A stretch of 39,954 nt of DNA, taken from contig PMXR01000060.1 of the NCBI GenBank assembly GCA_003171035.1, positions 7,955 through 47,908 of the forward strand. The letters are read 5' to 3'. The notes below the pieces were generated by a model. That model searched no databases. It saw only the letters and a program-made list of their open reading frames with translations, and was not told the DNA's origin. How positions within the stretch are numbered: position 1 is the first letter of the stretch; the number at the start of each line of letters is the position of its first letter. The translations under genes were made by a program, and so were the position numbers. Positions 1 to 8,693 of this stretch are shown one piece after another. Source of the stretch: Chloroflexota bacterium (GTDB taxonomy: Bacteria; Chloroflexota; Limnocylindria; Limnocylindrales; CSP1-4).

Positions 1-1
1 G

Positions 2-2524
2 TCCGATCCGGAGGAGTACGCCCGGCTCGTCAACAGCCTCCTGATCAAGGTCACGGAGTTCTTCCGCGACCCGAAGCTCTTCGAGTATCTGCGGGAGAAG
101 ATCCTCCCCGAGCTGATCGACGAGGCTCGGCGCGAGCACCGGGATCTCCGCATCTGGTCGGCCGGTTGCTCGACGGGCGAAGAGGCTTACTCGCTGGCCA
201 TCATCGTCGCCCAGGCCCTTGGGAATAGCGACGATTGGCCCGACGTTCGGATCTTTGCGACGGACATAGACCACGAAGCAACCGCCTTCGCGCGCCGCGG
301 GGTTTACCCGCCCGCCGCACTCAAGAATCTGTCCGCAGACGTCCTGGCCAAATACTTCGTGAAGACCGAAGGCCGGTACGAGGTCGCCAAACGGCTGCGC
401 GCCCTCATGATCTTCGGCGAGCACGATCTCAGCGCCCGCGCTCCATTCCCGCGGATCGATCTCCTTCTCTGCCGGAATGTCCTGATCTACTTCTCCAAGA
501 CGCTGCAGCAGATCGCCCTCGAAACCTTTGCGTTCTCGTTGCGCCCCGGCGGGCGGCTGGCCCTGGGTGCATCCGAGACCGTCCTGGCCCTGCCGGAGCC
601 GTTCGAGGAGGAAGAGGCGCACCTGCGGGTCTACCGGCGGCTACCCGGGAGCTACGCGATCCCCCCGATGCGAGCCGCGGTACTGCGCCCGCGAAAAAGT
701 CAGGAGGGCCAGCTCTACCGGGCCATTCAAGTCGCGCACCGCGACGCCAAGCGCGTAACCGATTCGTCGGCGTCGGCGGACAGCCTGCTCCTCAGCCTGA
801 CCGTAGGCGTGGTCGTCGTCGACTCGCGCTACTACATCCTGCGCATCAACTCCGCGGCTCGCAAGATGCTCGGGATCCACGGCACGGCCTTCGACCAGGA
901 CTTCATACATCTCGCCGAGGTTCTCCCGCCAAGCGAGATCCGGACGGCAATCGACTCGGCTTTGAACGGCGAGACCACGATATCCGTGTTCGAAGTAGAG
1001 CCAACCGACGCCGCCAGCGACACGCCCCAGTTCGTGGAAGCCACCGTCCGGCCGTACCACGTCGTGGCTCGAGTCGTCGAGGGCGCGGTCGTCGAACTGA
1101 CGGATGTGACCAGACTCGAGGTTGAGCGCAGCGCCGACCTGCGGACAAGGCAGCGACTCGAGAAAGCGGTCGTCACCAACGGACGGCTTCTGCGAGCGAA
1201 CGAGGAGCTGACCGCCCTGGTCGCCGAGTTGCGGACTTCAAACGAAGCGATGCTCCTGGCCAGTGAGGACGCGCAGGCGACACGTGAGGAAGTCGAGACC
1301 ATCAACGAGGAGTTCCAGGCTACCAACGAGGAACTCGAAACCCTCAACGAGGAGCTGACCTCGAGCGTCGAGGAGCTTCACGTCGCAAACGAAGATCTGG
1401 CCACGCGAACCAACGAGCTGAGCGCCCAGGCGACTACCCTCGAACAGCAGAGGCTGGACAGCCAGGAGGAACGCGATCGCATACGTTCGATTCTGGCCAG
1501 CCTCGGCGACGCGGTCGTCGCGGTCGATCATGAGGGCCTGATCATGGCGACCAACGCCGCCTACGATCGGTTCTTCGGTGGCACCGAAACCGAGATCGAG
1601 CCCGAAGATGTGGCCGGCCTCCCAATTCCGTCGAAAGATCGGCCGCAGCAGCGCGCCGCTCGGGGCGAACGCTTCAGGATGGAGTTCGCGATTACCAAGC
1701 CCGGAGGGACGCGGCGCTGGTTCGAGGCCATAGCGGAGCCGCTCACTGCCGGCGACCGGACATGGGGCGGAGTGCTGACGATCCGCGACCTGTCCGAGCG
1801 CACCATGAGGCTCAGCCTGGAGAGATTGATGGCCTCCGCGGGCCACGAACTCAAGACCCCAGTGGCCGCATTGCACGGGTACCTCCAGCTAGTCGAGAGA
1901 AACCTCGGTCCGAACAGCTCGCCGCAGGCGCGTACCTATGCGGACCGCGCACTCGCGCAAACCAGGCAAGTCGGGGAACTCGTCGAGCGCCTGTTCGACG
2001 TGAGCCGCATCCAGGCCGGTAGGTTCGAAATCGTCACGTCTGCCATCGATCTGTGCGCGGTCATCCGCGCTGCCGTCGAGGTCGCCGAAGCGCTGCCCAA
2101 GGCACCTTTGATCCGGCTCTCGGAGAGCCCCGTGCCGGTCGACGTCCACGCCGACGCCGGCCGGCTGCAGCAGGTCTTCGTCAATCTGCTCTCCAACGCC
2201 GTCGAGCACGCGGGGTCGCCGACCATCGACGTGGCCGTGCGCCGCGATGGATCCATGGCGGTGGTCGAGGTCCGGGACTACGGGCAGGGGATCGAGAGCG
2301 AGGTCATGCCGGTTCTGTTCCAGCCGTATACGAGGCTGGGGCACAAGCCGACGGCCGGGCTGGGCTTGGGGCTGTATCTGGCGCGCGAAATCGTGATAGC
2401 GCACGGCGGCACCATCGTGGCCGAATCGACCGTGGGCGAGGGTACGATGATCAGCGTTCGGCTCCCGCTCGACAAGCCGAAGAGCCGTGCCCGCGCGAGG
2501 CCCGCGACGGAGCCACGAACGTGA
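2..2524 (+). CDS. CheR-type methyltransferase / PAS / histidine kinase fusion (5' end outside window)
   Basis: The open frame of ORF 359..2524 extends upstream to the window edge and reads SDPEEYARLVNSLLIKVTEFFRDPKLFEYLREKILPELI...IWSAGCSTGEEAYSLAI (CheR motifs). It is followed by PAS-like segments, the coiled coil EEVETINEEFQATNEELETLNEELTSSVEEL, HisKA (SAGHELKTPVAALHGYL) and HATPase (VFVNLLSNAVEH, GLGLGLYLAREIV). Confidence 0.92.
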   Translation, partial: SDPEEYARLVNSLLIKVTEFFRDPKLFEYLREKILPELIDEARREHRDLRIWSAGCSTGEEAYSLAIIVAQALGNSDDWPDVRIFATDIDHEATAFARRGVYPPAALKNLSADVLAKYFVKTEGRYEVAKRLRALMIFGEHDLSARAPFPRIDLLLCRNVLIYFSKTLQQIALETFAFSLRPGGRLALGASETVLALPEPFEEEEAHLRVYRRLPGSYAIPPMRAAVLRPRKSQEGQLYRAIQVAHRDAKRVTDSSASADSLLLSLTVGVVVVDSRYYILRINSAARKMLGIHGTAFDQDFIHLAEVLPPSEIRTAIDSALNGETTISVFEVEPTDAASDTPQFVEATVRPYHVVARVVEGAVVELTDVTRLEVERSADLRTRQRLEKAVVTNGRLLRANEELTALVAELRTSNEAMLLASEDAQATREEVETINEEFQATNEELETLNEELTSSVEELHVANEDLATRTNELSAQATTLEQQRLDSQEERDRIRSILASLGDAVVAVDHEGLIMATNAAYDRFFGGTETEIEPEDVAGLPIPSKDRPQQRAARGERFRMEFAITKPGGTRRWFEAIAEPLTAGDRTWGGVLTIRDLSERTMRLSLERLMASAGHELKTPVAALHGYLQLVERNLGPNSSPQARTYADRALAQTRQVGELVERLFDVSRIQAGRFEIVTSAIDLCAVIRAAVEVAEALPKAPLIRLSESPVPVDVHADAGRLQQVFVNLLSNAVEHAGSPTIDVAVRRDGSMAVVEVRDYGQGIESEVMPVLFQPYTRLGHKPTAGLGLGLYLAREIVIAHGGTIVAESTVGEGTMISVRLPLDKPKSRARARPATEPRT

Positions 2525-3129
2525 TCCGCCTCGCAATCGTCGAGGATCACCCCGCCATCGCCGAGGGGCTGACGGCGCTGCTGGGCGTAGAACCCGACCT
2601 GACCGTCGTAGGTTCGGCCCGGGACAGCGTCGCGGCCGAACGTCTGATCGCGGCCGAATCCCCGGACGTGATCCTCTGCGACATCCGCCTGGCCGGGACG
2701 GTCGACGGGCTGGAACTCCTCGCCCGGCATGCCGCGGGCCCCGCATTCATCATGCTCAGCGCGTACTCGTATCCGAGCTACTACGTCGCGGCCGTCGATC
2801 ACGGCGCAAAGGGCTACCTCTCGAAGATGGCGACCATCGAGCAGATCGTCGGAGCTGTGCGTACCGTCGCGGCCGGAGGCACGGCGTTCCCGAGCGACGT
2901 CCGCCGAGCCGTCCGTACGGCGCTGCGGCCGCCCACGCCGCGCGAAGCCCAAATCCTGGCGCTCGTGGCCGAGGGCCTCGGCAACGCGGAGATTGCCGAA
3001 CGCCTGGCGCTCCGGCTCAAGACGATCGAGAGCCAGCTGCGGCGGATGTTCGATCGCTACGACGTGGCCAGCCGGACTTCACTCGTCCGCGTGGCACGAC
3101 GGCAGGGCTGGATCGAGGGCGACGACTAG
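2521..3129 (+). CDS. Response regulator, NarL/LuxR (REC-HTH) family
   Basis: GTG start in a GTGA overlap with the kinase stop. REC: IRLAIVEDHPAIAEGL...VILCDIRLAG...YLSKMAT. HTH: PTPREAQILALVAEGLGNAEIAERLALRLKTIESQLRRMF. Confidence 0.9.
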   Translation: MIRLAIVEDHPAIAEGLTALLGVEPDLTVVGSARDSVAAERLIAAESPDVILCDIRLAGTVDGLELLARHAAGPAFIMLSAYSYPSYYVAAVDHGAKGYLSKMATIEQIVGAVRTVAAGGTAFPSDVRRAVRTALRPPTPREAQILALVAEGLGNAEIAERLALRLKTIESQLRRMFDRYDVASRTSLVRVARRQGWIEGDD

Positions 3130-3150
3130 CTCCATTTGGCCCGCGGCAAC

Positions 3151-3201
3151 GGCGCCTGGTGCCTAGCGGTGCCTGGTGCCTAGCGGCGCCTGGTGCCTAG
3201 C
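3151..3201. repeat. Three tandem 17-bp units (GGYGCCTGGTGCCTAGC)
   Basis: Read directly: 3151-3167 ggcgcctggtgcctagc, 3168-3184 ggtgcctggtgcctagc, 3185-3201 ggcgcctggtgcctagc. It lies between convergent genes and contains the minus-strand stop at 3197. Confidence 0.95.
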
Positions 3202-4414
3202 GGCGTCTTACCGCCTCGATCAGCCTGACCCGTGACCCCACGCGAAGAATCGAGTTCGCGTAGATCCGGGCCGCAACGGCCGTTATGGCCAGGGACGTCG
3301 CGACGCTCAGGGCCATGGCCAGCAGAACCTGCCAGACCGGCACATCGCTCGTGGCCATGCGGAAGGTCATCAGTACCGGCGCGAACGGCGGCAGCATCGA
3401 GAGCACCGTGCTGGCGACACTGCTCGGATCGGCGACCACGGTGTAGACGAGGATATAAGCAATGATGAGCAGGATGACCGGTGGCGCCGTGACGCCCGCC
3501 ACTTCCTCCTGCCGGGATACCAGCGATGCGCTGGCCGCGAACAACGTCGCGTACAAGTAGAAGCCCAGGGCAAACCAGATGAGATCGACGGCGAGAGCCG
3601 TGGCGCCGACAGACGGGATCGTGACGATGTGGGTGGTCGCAACCAGGATGAATCCGGCCGACGCGATGATCACGAGTTGCAGCAGGCCGACCAGTCCGAT
3701 GCCGACGATCTTGCCGGTCAGCAGCTGGCTCGGCCGGACCGTCGAAAGCACGATCTCCACGATCCGCGTGGTCTTCTCCTCGACCACGCCCTGGGCCACG
3801 TAGGCGCCGTAGAAACTCAGCGACATCATGAGCGTGTAGGCCACAACGAACCCCACGAGGATCTCGGGCGTCCGCTGTGGGTCGACCGGCTCGAGGCCAC
3901 GGATCTTCACGCCGGCGGCGGCAATGCGGGCCTCAACGGCAGTCGGGTCGAGGCCGGCCGTTCTCAGCTGGCTCTCCAGCGCCTGTTGCCTGACCACGGC
4001 CTGCAGCGCGGCCAGGATCGTCGGGTCGAGTTGCTCCTTGACCACGGCCTCCGGGTCGGTCGCAGACCCGTCGACCAGCACGTCGAGGCCACCGTCGCGA
4101 ATGTCATTCTCCCCGGCGGCCTGGTCGTCGACCGCCACGATCGTCACGTCCAGGCCCAATGCCGCGGCCGTGGCCGAGAACGGCTGCGCCAGTGCGGCCG
4201 TCGAATCGACGAAGCCGACTTGCACGGATGTGTTTCTGCCGGCGACGACCGAGGCGATCAACGCTGCCACGACCATGAGGGCGACGATCAGTACGGTCCC
4301 GACGCGGAAGACCCGGGATCGAAGTCGCATCAGGATCTCGCGGTGGATGATCAGCAGAACGACCGACCGAGTCCGGTCGGATCCAGCGCCGGCCCCACCT
4401 CGCACGGCTTTCAT
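3197..4414 (-). CDS. ABC-2 type transporter permease (NatB-like)
   Basis: N-terminal TM, large extracytoplasmic domain, then several TMs with YGAYVAQGVVEEKTTRIVEIVLSTVRPSQLLTGKIVGIGLVGLLQ, typical of ABC-2 permeases. Confidence 0.88.
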   Translation of the reverse strand: MKAVRGGAGAGSDRTRSVVLLIIHREILMRLRSRVFRVGTVLIVALMVVAALIASVVAGRNTSVQVGFVDSTAALAQPFSATAAALGLDVTIVAVDDQAAGENDIRDGGLDVLVDGSATDPEAVVKEQLDPTILAALQAVVRQQALESQLRTAGLDPTAVEARIAAAGVKIRGLEPVDPQRTPEILVGFVVAYTLMMSLSFYGAYVAQGVVEEKTTRIVEIVLSTVRPSQLLTGKIVGIGLVGLLQLVIIASAGFILVATTHIVTIPSVGATALAVDLIWFALGFYLYATLFAASASLVSRQEEVAGVTAPPVILLIIAYILVYTVVADPSSVASTVLSMLPPFAPVLMTFRMATSDVPVWQVLLAMALSVATSLAITAVAARIYANSILRVGSRVRLIEAVRRR

Positions 4415-5319
4415 GGGCGCCCCTCGTCGATGAAACTGCGAAAGAGCTCGACGAGGGCCGGCTGCGCCGGGCGGAACTCGTGGACCGGTCCGGCTCTCAG
4501 GGCAATCTGCAGAATGGCCTGATCATCGACTCCCGCCGCGGGCTCCAGGAGTGCGCGAGTCCCCTCGCTGCGAACGACGGTCACGCCCGGGACGCTGCTC
4601 CACCAGTCGGAAGCGGCGGGGGCGGTGTCGACCCAGTACCGTTGCGGGCCGCGACCACGCAACTCGGGGACAGTGCCACATGCGACCAGCCGACCTCGGT
4701 CGATGATCCCGACCCGGTCGCACAGCCGCTCGACAAGATCCAGTTCGTGGCTGGAGAAGATGACCGCGACGCCCGCCTGAGCCCGCTCGCGCAGGACGCC
4801 GCTCATGAGGTCGACGGCGACCGGGTCGAGCCCGGTGAATGGCTCGTCCAGCACCAGCACTTCGGGGTCGAAGACGAGCGCGGCCGCGAGCTGGACGCGC
4901 TGCTGATTGCCGAGACTCAAGGCCTGGAGTTCGTCGTTCCGCCGGTCGGCCAGGCCGAAGCGTTCCAGCCAGCGGGTGGCCTCACGGTGTGCGGTCTGGC
5001 CGGGCATGCCGTGGAGCCGGCCCAGGTATACGAGCTGCTCCAGCAGGTGCATCTTGGGGTAGAGGCCACGCTGCTCCGGCATGTAGCCGATGCGGCGCCG
5101 GGAGGCGAAATCGAGCGGTAGGCCGGCCCAGCGCACCTCGCCGCTGTCGGCCGTGAGGACGCCGAGCACGATGCGCATGGTGGTGGTCTTGCCGGCGCCG
5201 TTGCGCCCCACAAAGCCGAACAACTGACCGGCCTGAATCTCGAAGCTCAAGTCGTCGACGGCGACGACGTCGCCGTATCGCTTCGAGATCCGATCGATCT
5301 GAAGAGTCGATTCCGACAT
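4411..5319 (-). CDS. ABC transporter ATP-binding protein
   Basis: Walker A GRNGAGKTTTMR, signature LSLGNQQRVQLAAAL, Walker B VLVLDEPFTGLDP, H-loop SSHELD. ATG at 5319 (MSESTLQIDRISKRYG) preferred over the ORF-track start. ATGA overlap with the permease. Confidence 0.92.
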   Translation of the reverse strand: MSESTLQIDRISKRYGDVVAVDDLSFEIQAGQLFGFVGRNGAGKTTTMRIVLGVLTADSGEVRWAGLPLDFASRRRIGYMPEQRGLYPKMHLLEQLVYLGRLHGMPGQTAHREATRWLERFGLADRRNDELQALSLGNQQRVQLAAALVFDPEVLVLDEPFTGLDPVAVDLMSGVLRERAQAGVAVIFSSHELDLVERLCDRVGIIDRGRLVACGTVPELRGRGPQRYWVDTAPAASDWWSSVPGVTVVRSEGTRALLEPAAGVDDQAILQIALRAGPVHEFRPAQPALVELFRSFIDEGRP

Positions 5320-5435
5320 CCGGAAAGTCTCCGTGCGCAGGTCCGTCCGGTCGTTCGGAGCCAGCCTATACGCTCCCGCCCCGAGCCGCCGATCCATCGT
5401 GAACCGCCGGGGCGATTCCCGACGAAACCCTGTAA

Positions 5436-5476
5436 GATGCTCCCATAAGTCGGACTATTCGTGTAGTGGGAGCATC
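5436..5476. promoter_or_regulatory. Perfect 10-bp inverted repeat upstream of and overlapping the marR ribosome-binding site
   Basis: gatgctccca (5436-5445) and tgggagcatc (5467-5476), 21-nt spacer. The GGGAG SD-like sequence lies in the right arm, 4 nt before the GTG start at 5481. Confidence 0.75.
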
Positions 5477-5480
5477 CTGA

Positions 5481-6011
5481 GTGAACCTGAGCCCAACGCA
5501 GCGCCGGACCCTGGGGGCATTCCTGCGCGTGGTCGCCCTCGCGGAGCCGCTACAAGGACAGCTGGCGGCCGAGTACGGCATCTCGTTCGGCGACCTGCAT
5601 GCCGTCCGGGTGCTATCTCGATTGGGCGAAGTGCCTGTGAGCCATTACGGTGCCGAACTCGGGCTGGCCCGCTCGACGATAACCAATCTCGTCGACCGGC
5701 TGGAACGGGCCGGGCTCGTGGCCCGCGTCGCCAGCCCGACGGATAGGCGAGTGACCCTGGTCCGGTTGACTGCCACCGGCTTACGTGCCGTGGATGCCGT
5801 GGCCACGGTCGCCGATAGCGACGTTGCCTCCAGGGTTCTGGCCCTGGCTGAGTCAGATCAAACTGCCCTCGCCGAACTACTGGAGCGGCTTCTTGCGGCC
5901 GACCCTGAGTCGCCGGCCGACCCGGAGCTGCCGGCCGACCCGGAGCTGCCGGCCGATCCGGAGGCCGTCACGGCCCCGGAGGCCGCCACGGCCCCGGGAG
6001 TCGCCCGATGA
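5481..6011 (+). CDS. MarR-family transcriptional regulator
   Basis: w[62 protein letters not shown]. Ala/Asp/Pro/Glu repeat tail. Confidence 0.88.
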   Translation: MNLSPTQRRTLGAFLRVVALAEPLQGQLAAEYGISFGDLHAVRVLSRLGEVPVSHYGAELGLARSTITNLVDRLERAGLVARVASPTDRRVTLVRLTATGLRAVDAVATVADSDVASRVLALAESDQTALAELLERLLAADPESPADPELPADPELPADPEAVTAPEAATAPGVAR

Positions 6012-7765
6012 CCGCCGCTCACCGCCAGCGCCGGCTCGCCCACATCGACTACAAGTGGATTGCCCTTTCGAACACGACCCTGGGCATCCTGATGGCCGGC
6101 CTCAACGGCAGCGTCCTGCTCATCTCGCTGCCGGCGATATTCCGCGGCATCGGCATCGACCCGCTCGCGCCGGGCGAAACCGACTATCTCCTTTGGATGC
6201 TCGTCGGCTACACGCTCGTGACCGCAACGCTGCTCGTGACGGCAGGTCGCGTATCCGACATGTATGGCCGTGTACGGCTGTACAACGCCGGGTTCGCCAT
6301 ATTCACCGTGGGTTCGATCCTGTGCTTCTTCGTGCAGGGCCAGGGCAACGGCGCGGCGCTGCAGATCATCGTCTTCCGCCTGATCCAGGCCGTCGGCGGC
6401 GCCTTCCTGATGGCCAACTCGGCCGCCATCCTGACCGACGCCTTTCCGCCGGAACAGCGCGGGCTGGCGATGGGCGTGAATCAGATCGGCGTCCTGGCCG
6501 GCATGTTCGTAGGGTTGCTGATTGGCGGCGTACTCGCCGCCATCGACTGGCGCGCCGTCTTCCTGGTCAGCGTCCCGTTCGGGTTGTTCGGGACCGTCTG
6601 GGCATACCTCATGCTCCACGAGACGGCCACCATTCGGAAGCACCAGCGCCTCGACATCCCAGGCAACGTCCTGTTCGCCGTTGGCCTGATTCTCGTGCTC
6701 GTTGGATTCACTTATGCCATCCAGCCCTACGGCAGTTCGAGCATGGGTTGGGGCAACCCGATGGTCATCGCCGAGCTGGCGGTCGGTACGCTGCTGCTCG
6801 TGCTCTTCGTCGTCGTCGAGCTCAACGTCGCGGATCCCATGTTCCGTCTGGAACTGTTCAAGATCCGGATGTTCACCGCCGGGAACATCGCCGGCTTCCT
6901 TTCGTCCCTCGCGCGCGGCGGGCTGCAATTCATCATCATCGTCTGGCTGCAGGGCATATGGCTGCCGCTCCACGGCATCGCTTATCAGGACGCTCCACTT
7001 TGGGCGGGCATTTGCATGCTGCCGATGACGGTTGGGTTCCTGGTCGCCGGCCCGTTGTGTGGCCGTCTCTCCGACCGATACGGCGCTCGCTATTTCTCCA
7101 CGGGTGGAATGCTGCTGTCGGCGGCGGCGTTCGCCGCATTTCTCATCATGCCGGCCGATTTCGACTACATACCGTTTGGGCTGCTGCTCCTGGCGCTCGG
7201 CATCGGGCAGGGCAGCTTTGCCGCCCCGAACACCGCTTCGATCATGAACGCAGTCCCGCCCGAGCACCGTGGCGCGTCGTCCGGTATGAGGGCTACGTTC
7301 CAGAACGTGGCCCAGAGCCTGAGCATGACGTTCATATTCACGCTGGTGATCGCCGGCCTGTCGGCCCGACTGCCGGGAGCGATGTTCGGCCACCTGACGG
7401 CGGCAGGGGTTCCCGCCCAGCTCTCGACTCAGCTTTCGAACCTGCCACCGAGCGGCGCGCTCTTCGCTGCATTCCTGGGCTATAACCCGATGGCCACGCT
7501 CATTCCGGCCCATGTCCTGGCGGGTCTGCCGGCTGCCACTCAGACGGCGATTCTGAGCAAGTCCTTCTTCCCCGAGCTGCTCGCCGGCCCATTCGTCGAC
7601 GGCTTGCGCATCGCCTTCGTGGTCTGCATCGCACTCTCGATTGGGTCTGCGGCAGCCTCCTGGATGCGCGGCCGCCGCTACATCCACGACCTCGAAGTCG
7701 GCACTGCCGAGCCGGTCTCGACGCCCGGCCCGGAAATGGCAGAGGTGCTCGCCGCCGGGCGCTAG
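6008..7765 (+). CDS. MFS transporter, DHA2/EmrB-QacA type
   Basis: Many TMs; motif [60 protein letters not shown]-coupled to the MarR gene. Confidence 0.92.
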   Translation: MTAAHRQRRLAHIDYKWIALSNTTLGILMAGLNGSVLLISLPAIFRGIGIDPLAPGETDYLLWMLVGYTLVTATLLVTAGRVSDMYGRVRLYNAGFAIFTVGSILCFFVQGQGNGAALQIIVFRLIQAVGGAFLMANSAAILTDAFPPEQRGLAMGVNQIGVLAGMFVGLLIGGVLAAIDWRAVFLVSVPFGLFGTVWAYLMLHETATIRKHQRLDIPGNVLFAVGLILVLVGFTYAIQPYGSSSMGWGNPMVIAELAVGTLLLVLFVVVELNVADPMFRLELFKIRMFTAGNIAGFLSSLARGGLQFIIIVWLQGIWLPLHGIAYQDAPLWAGICMLPMTVGFLVAGPLCGRLSDRYGARYFSTGGMLLSAAAFAAFLIMPADFDYIPFGLLLLALGIGQGSFAAPNTASIMNAVPPEHRGASSGMRATFQNVAQSLSMTFIFTLVIAGLSARLPGAMFGHLTAAGVPAQLSTQLSNLPPSGALFAAFLGYNPMATLIPAHVLAGLPAATQTAILSKSFFPELLAGPFVDGLRIAFVVCIALSIGSAAASWMRGRRYIHDLEVGTAEPVSTPGPEMAEVLAAGR

Positions 7766-7799
7766 ACTGAATGAGCAGTAGCATCCGTGCGAGGAATTG

Positions 7800-8693
7800 A
7801 TGAAGGAAAGTCCGCTCGGCTGGCCGACGTTCCAGCCGGCCGTCTTCGTGGTCCCGGACCGGTTCCCGGCTGCGGCCCGCGAGGCTTTCGACGCGCTCGA
7901 ACTGCCGCGAAACATGTTCGGCAGATACCGCGCAGCCTCCGAGTTGGTCGTGGTCAAGGGCCCCAGCGACAGGAGGATCGTACGGTTCGGCGAATTCGAG
8001 CCCGACGGGACGATCTGCTTCGAGCCCTCTGGCGGCCAGGTTGTGTCCCTGGTCGTCGGCACCCGCCGGACCGTGCGCCTGGTGAACTCGTCACTGGACG
8101 CGTTCTCGGCTTGCGTTCGTGGCGCGTTCGACTTGTTCCCTTACTACCGTGCCAATGCCGACAAGCGTGACAAGGCGGCGGCCGGGATCGGTCTGGAAAC
8201 CCGAGTGATGGACGTCGACCCTGCGGCAATCGAGGCCGATGGATTCTGGCGCACCTTCATCCGCGACGTGAGCACGGGCGGGCTGTCGACGGAGGAAGTG
8301 ATCTCGTCATTCGGCGATGGCCTGCTGACGGTCGAGGATGACCTGTATCTGGCCTTCCGCCACTCGTACGAAGTCGCGTACAAGCGCCTGCCTTCGGACC
8401 CGCACCGTCTCTGCCCGAACTGCGGCAACGACGCCCTGCGGATCGCGTTCGAAACCCGCGTCGGAACCGCGAAGGCGAACGTCGCCTTCTGGTGCGCCTA
8501 CTGCCTCATGGGGTTGGATCACATCAACGCCACCGCGCCGGCGGGGGCCCGAGTCTTCAAGTACGGCTCTCCGGAAAAGGGCGTCGTGGCCGCTTTCCCC
8601 GAACTCCGGAGCGTTCGATTCCTCCGTCTCCGCGTCGGCGACACGATCGGCCAAGGATCCGCCCGACGGCCACGACCAGCGGCACGCCCATAG
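7800..8693 (+). CDS. SUKH-4-like domain protein with C-terminal Zn-ribbon-like CxxC pairs; function unknown
   Basis: ELVVVKGPSDRRIVRFGEFEPDGTICFEPSGGQVVSLVVGTRRTVRLVNSSLDAFSACVRGAFDLF resembles SUKH-4 immunity proteins by eye. Later CPNCGN...WCAYCLMGLDH. Confidence 0.6.
   Translation: MKESPLGWPTFQPAVFVVPDRFPAAAREAFDALELPRNMFGRYRAASELVVVKGPSDRRIVRFGEFEPDGTICFEPSGGQVVSLVVGTRRTVRLVNSSLDAFSACVRGAFDLFPYYRANADKRDKAAAGIGLETRVMDVDPAAIEADGFWRTFIRDVSTGGLSTEEVISSFGDGLLTVEDDLYLAFRHSYEVAYKRLPSDPHRLCPNCGNDALRIAFETRVGTAKANVAFWCAYCLMGLDHINATAPAGARVFKYGSPEKGVVAAFPELRSVRFLRLRVGDTIGQGSARRPRPAARP

Noticed and set aside
235-1125. 296-aa plus-strand ORF overlapping the CheR-kinase
   Set aside because: Arg/Pro-rich out-of-frame reading of a clear CheR-PAS-HK gene.
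4411-5319. Degenerate, possibly inactive ABC signature (LSLGNQQ)
   Set aside because: This LSxGNxQ form is common in NatA-like ABC-2 ATPases; the other motifs are intact.
5858-8062. 734-aa minus-strand ORF opposite the MarR/MFS genes
   Set aside because: H/Q/E/R-rich translation with no domain-like blocks, exactly antisense to a convincing MFS gene. Long antisense ORFs are expected from third-position GC bias.
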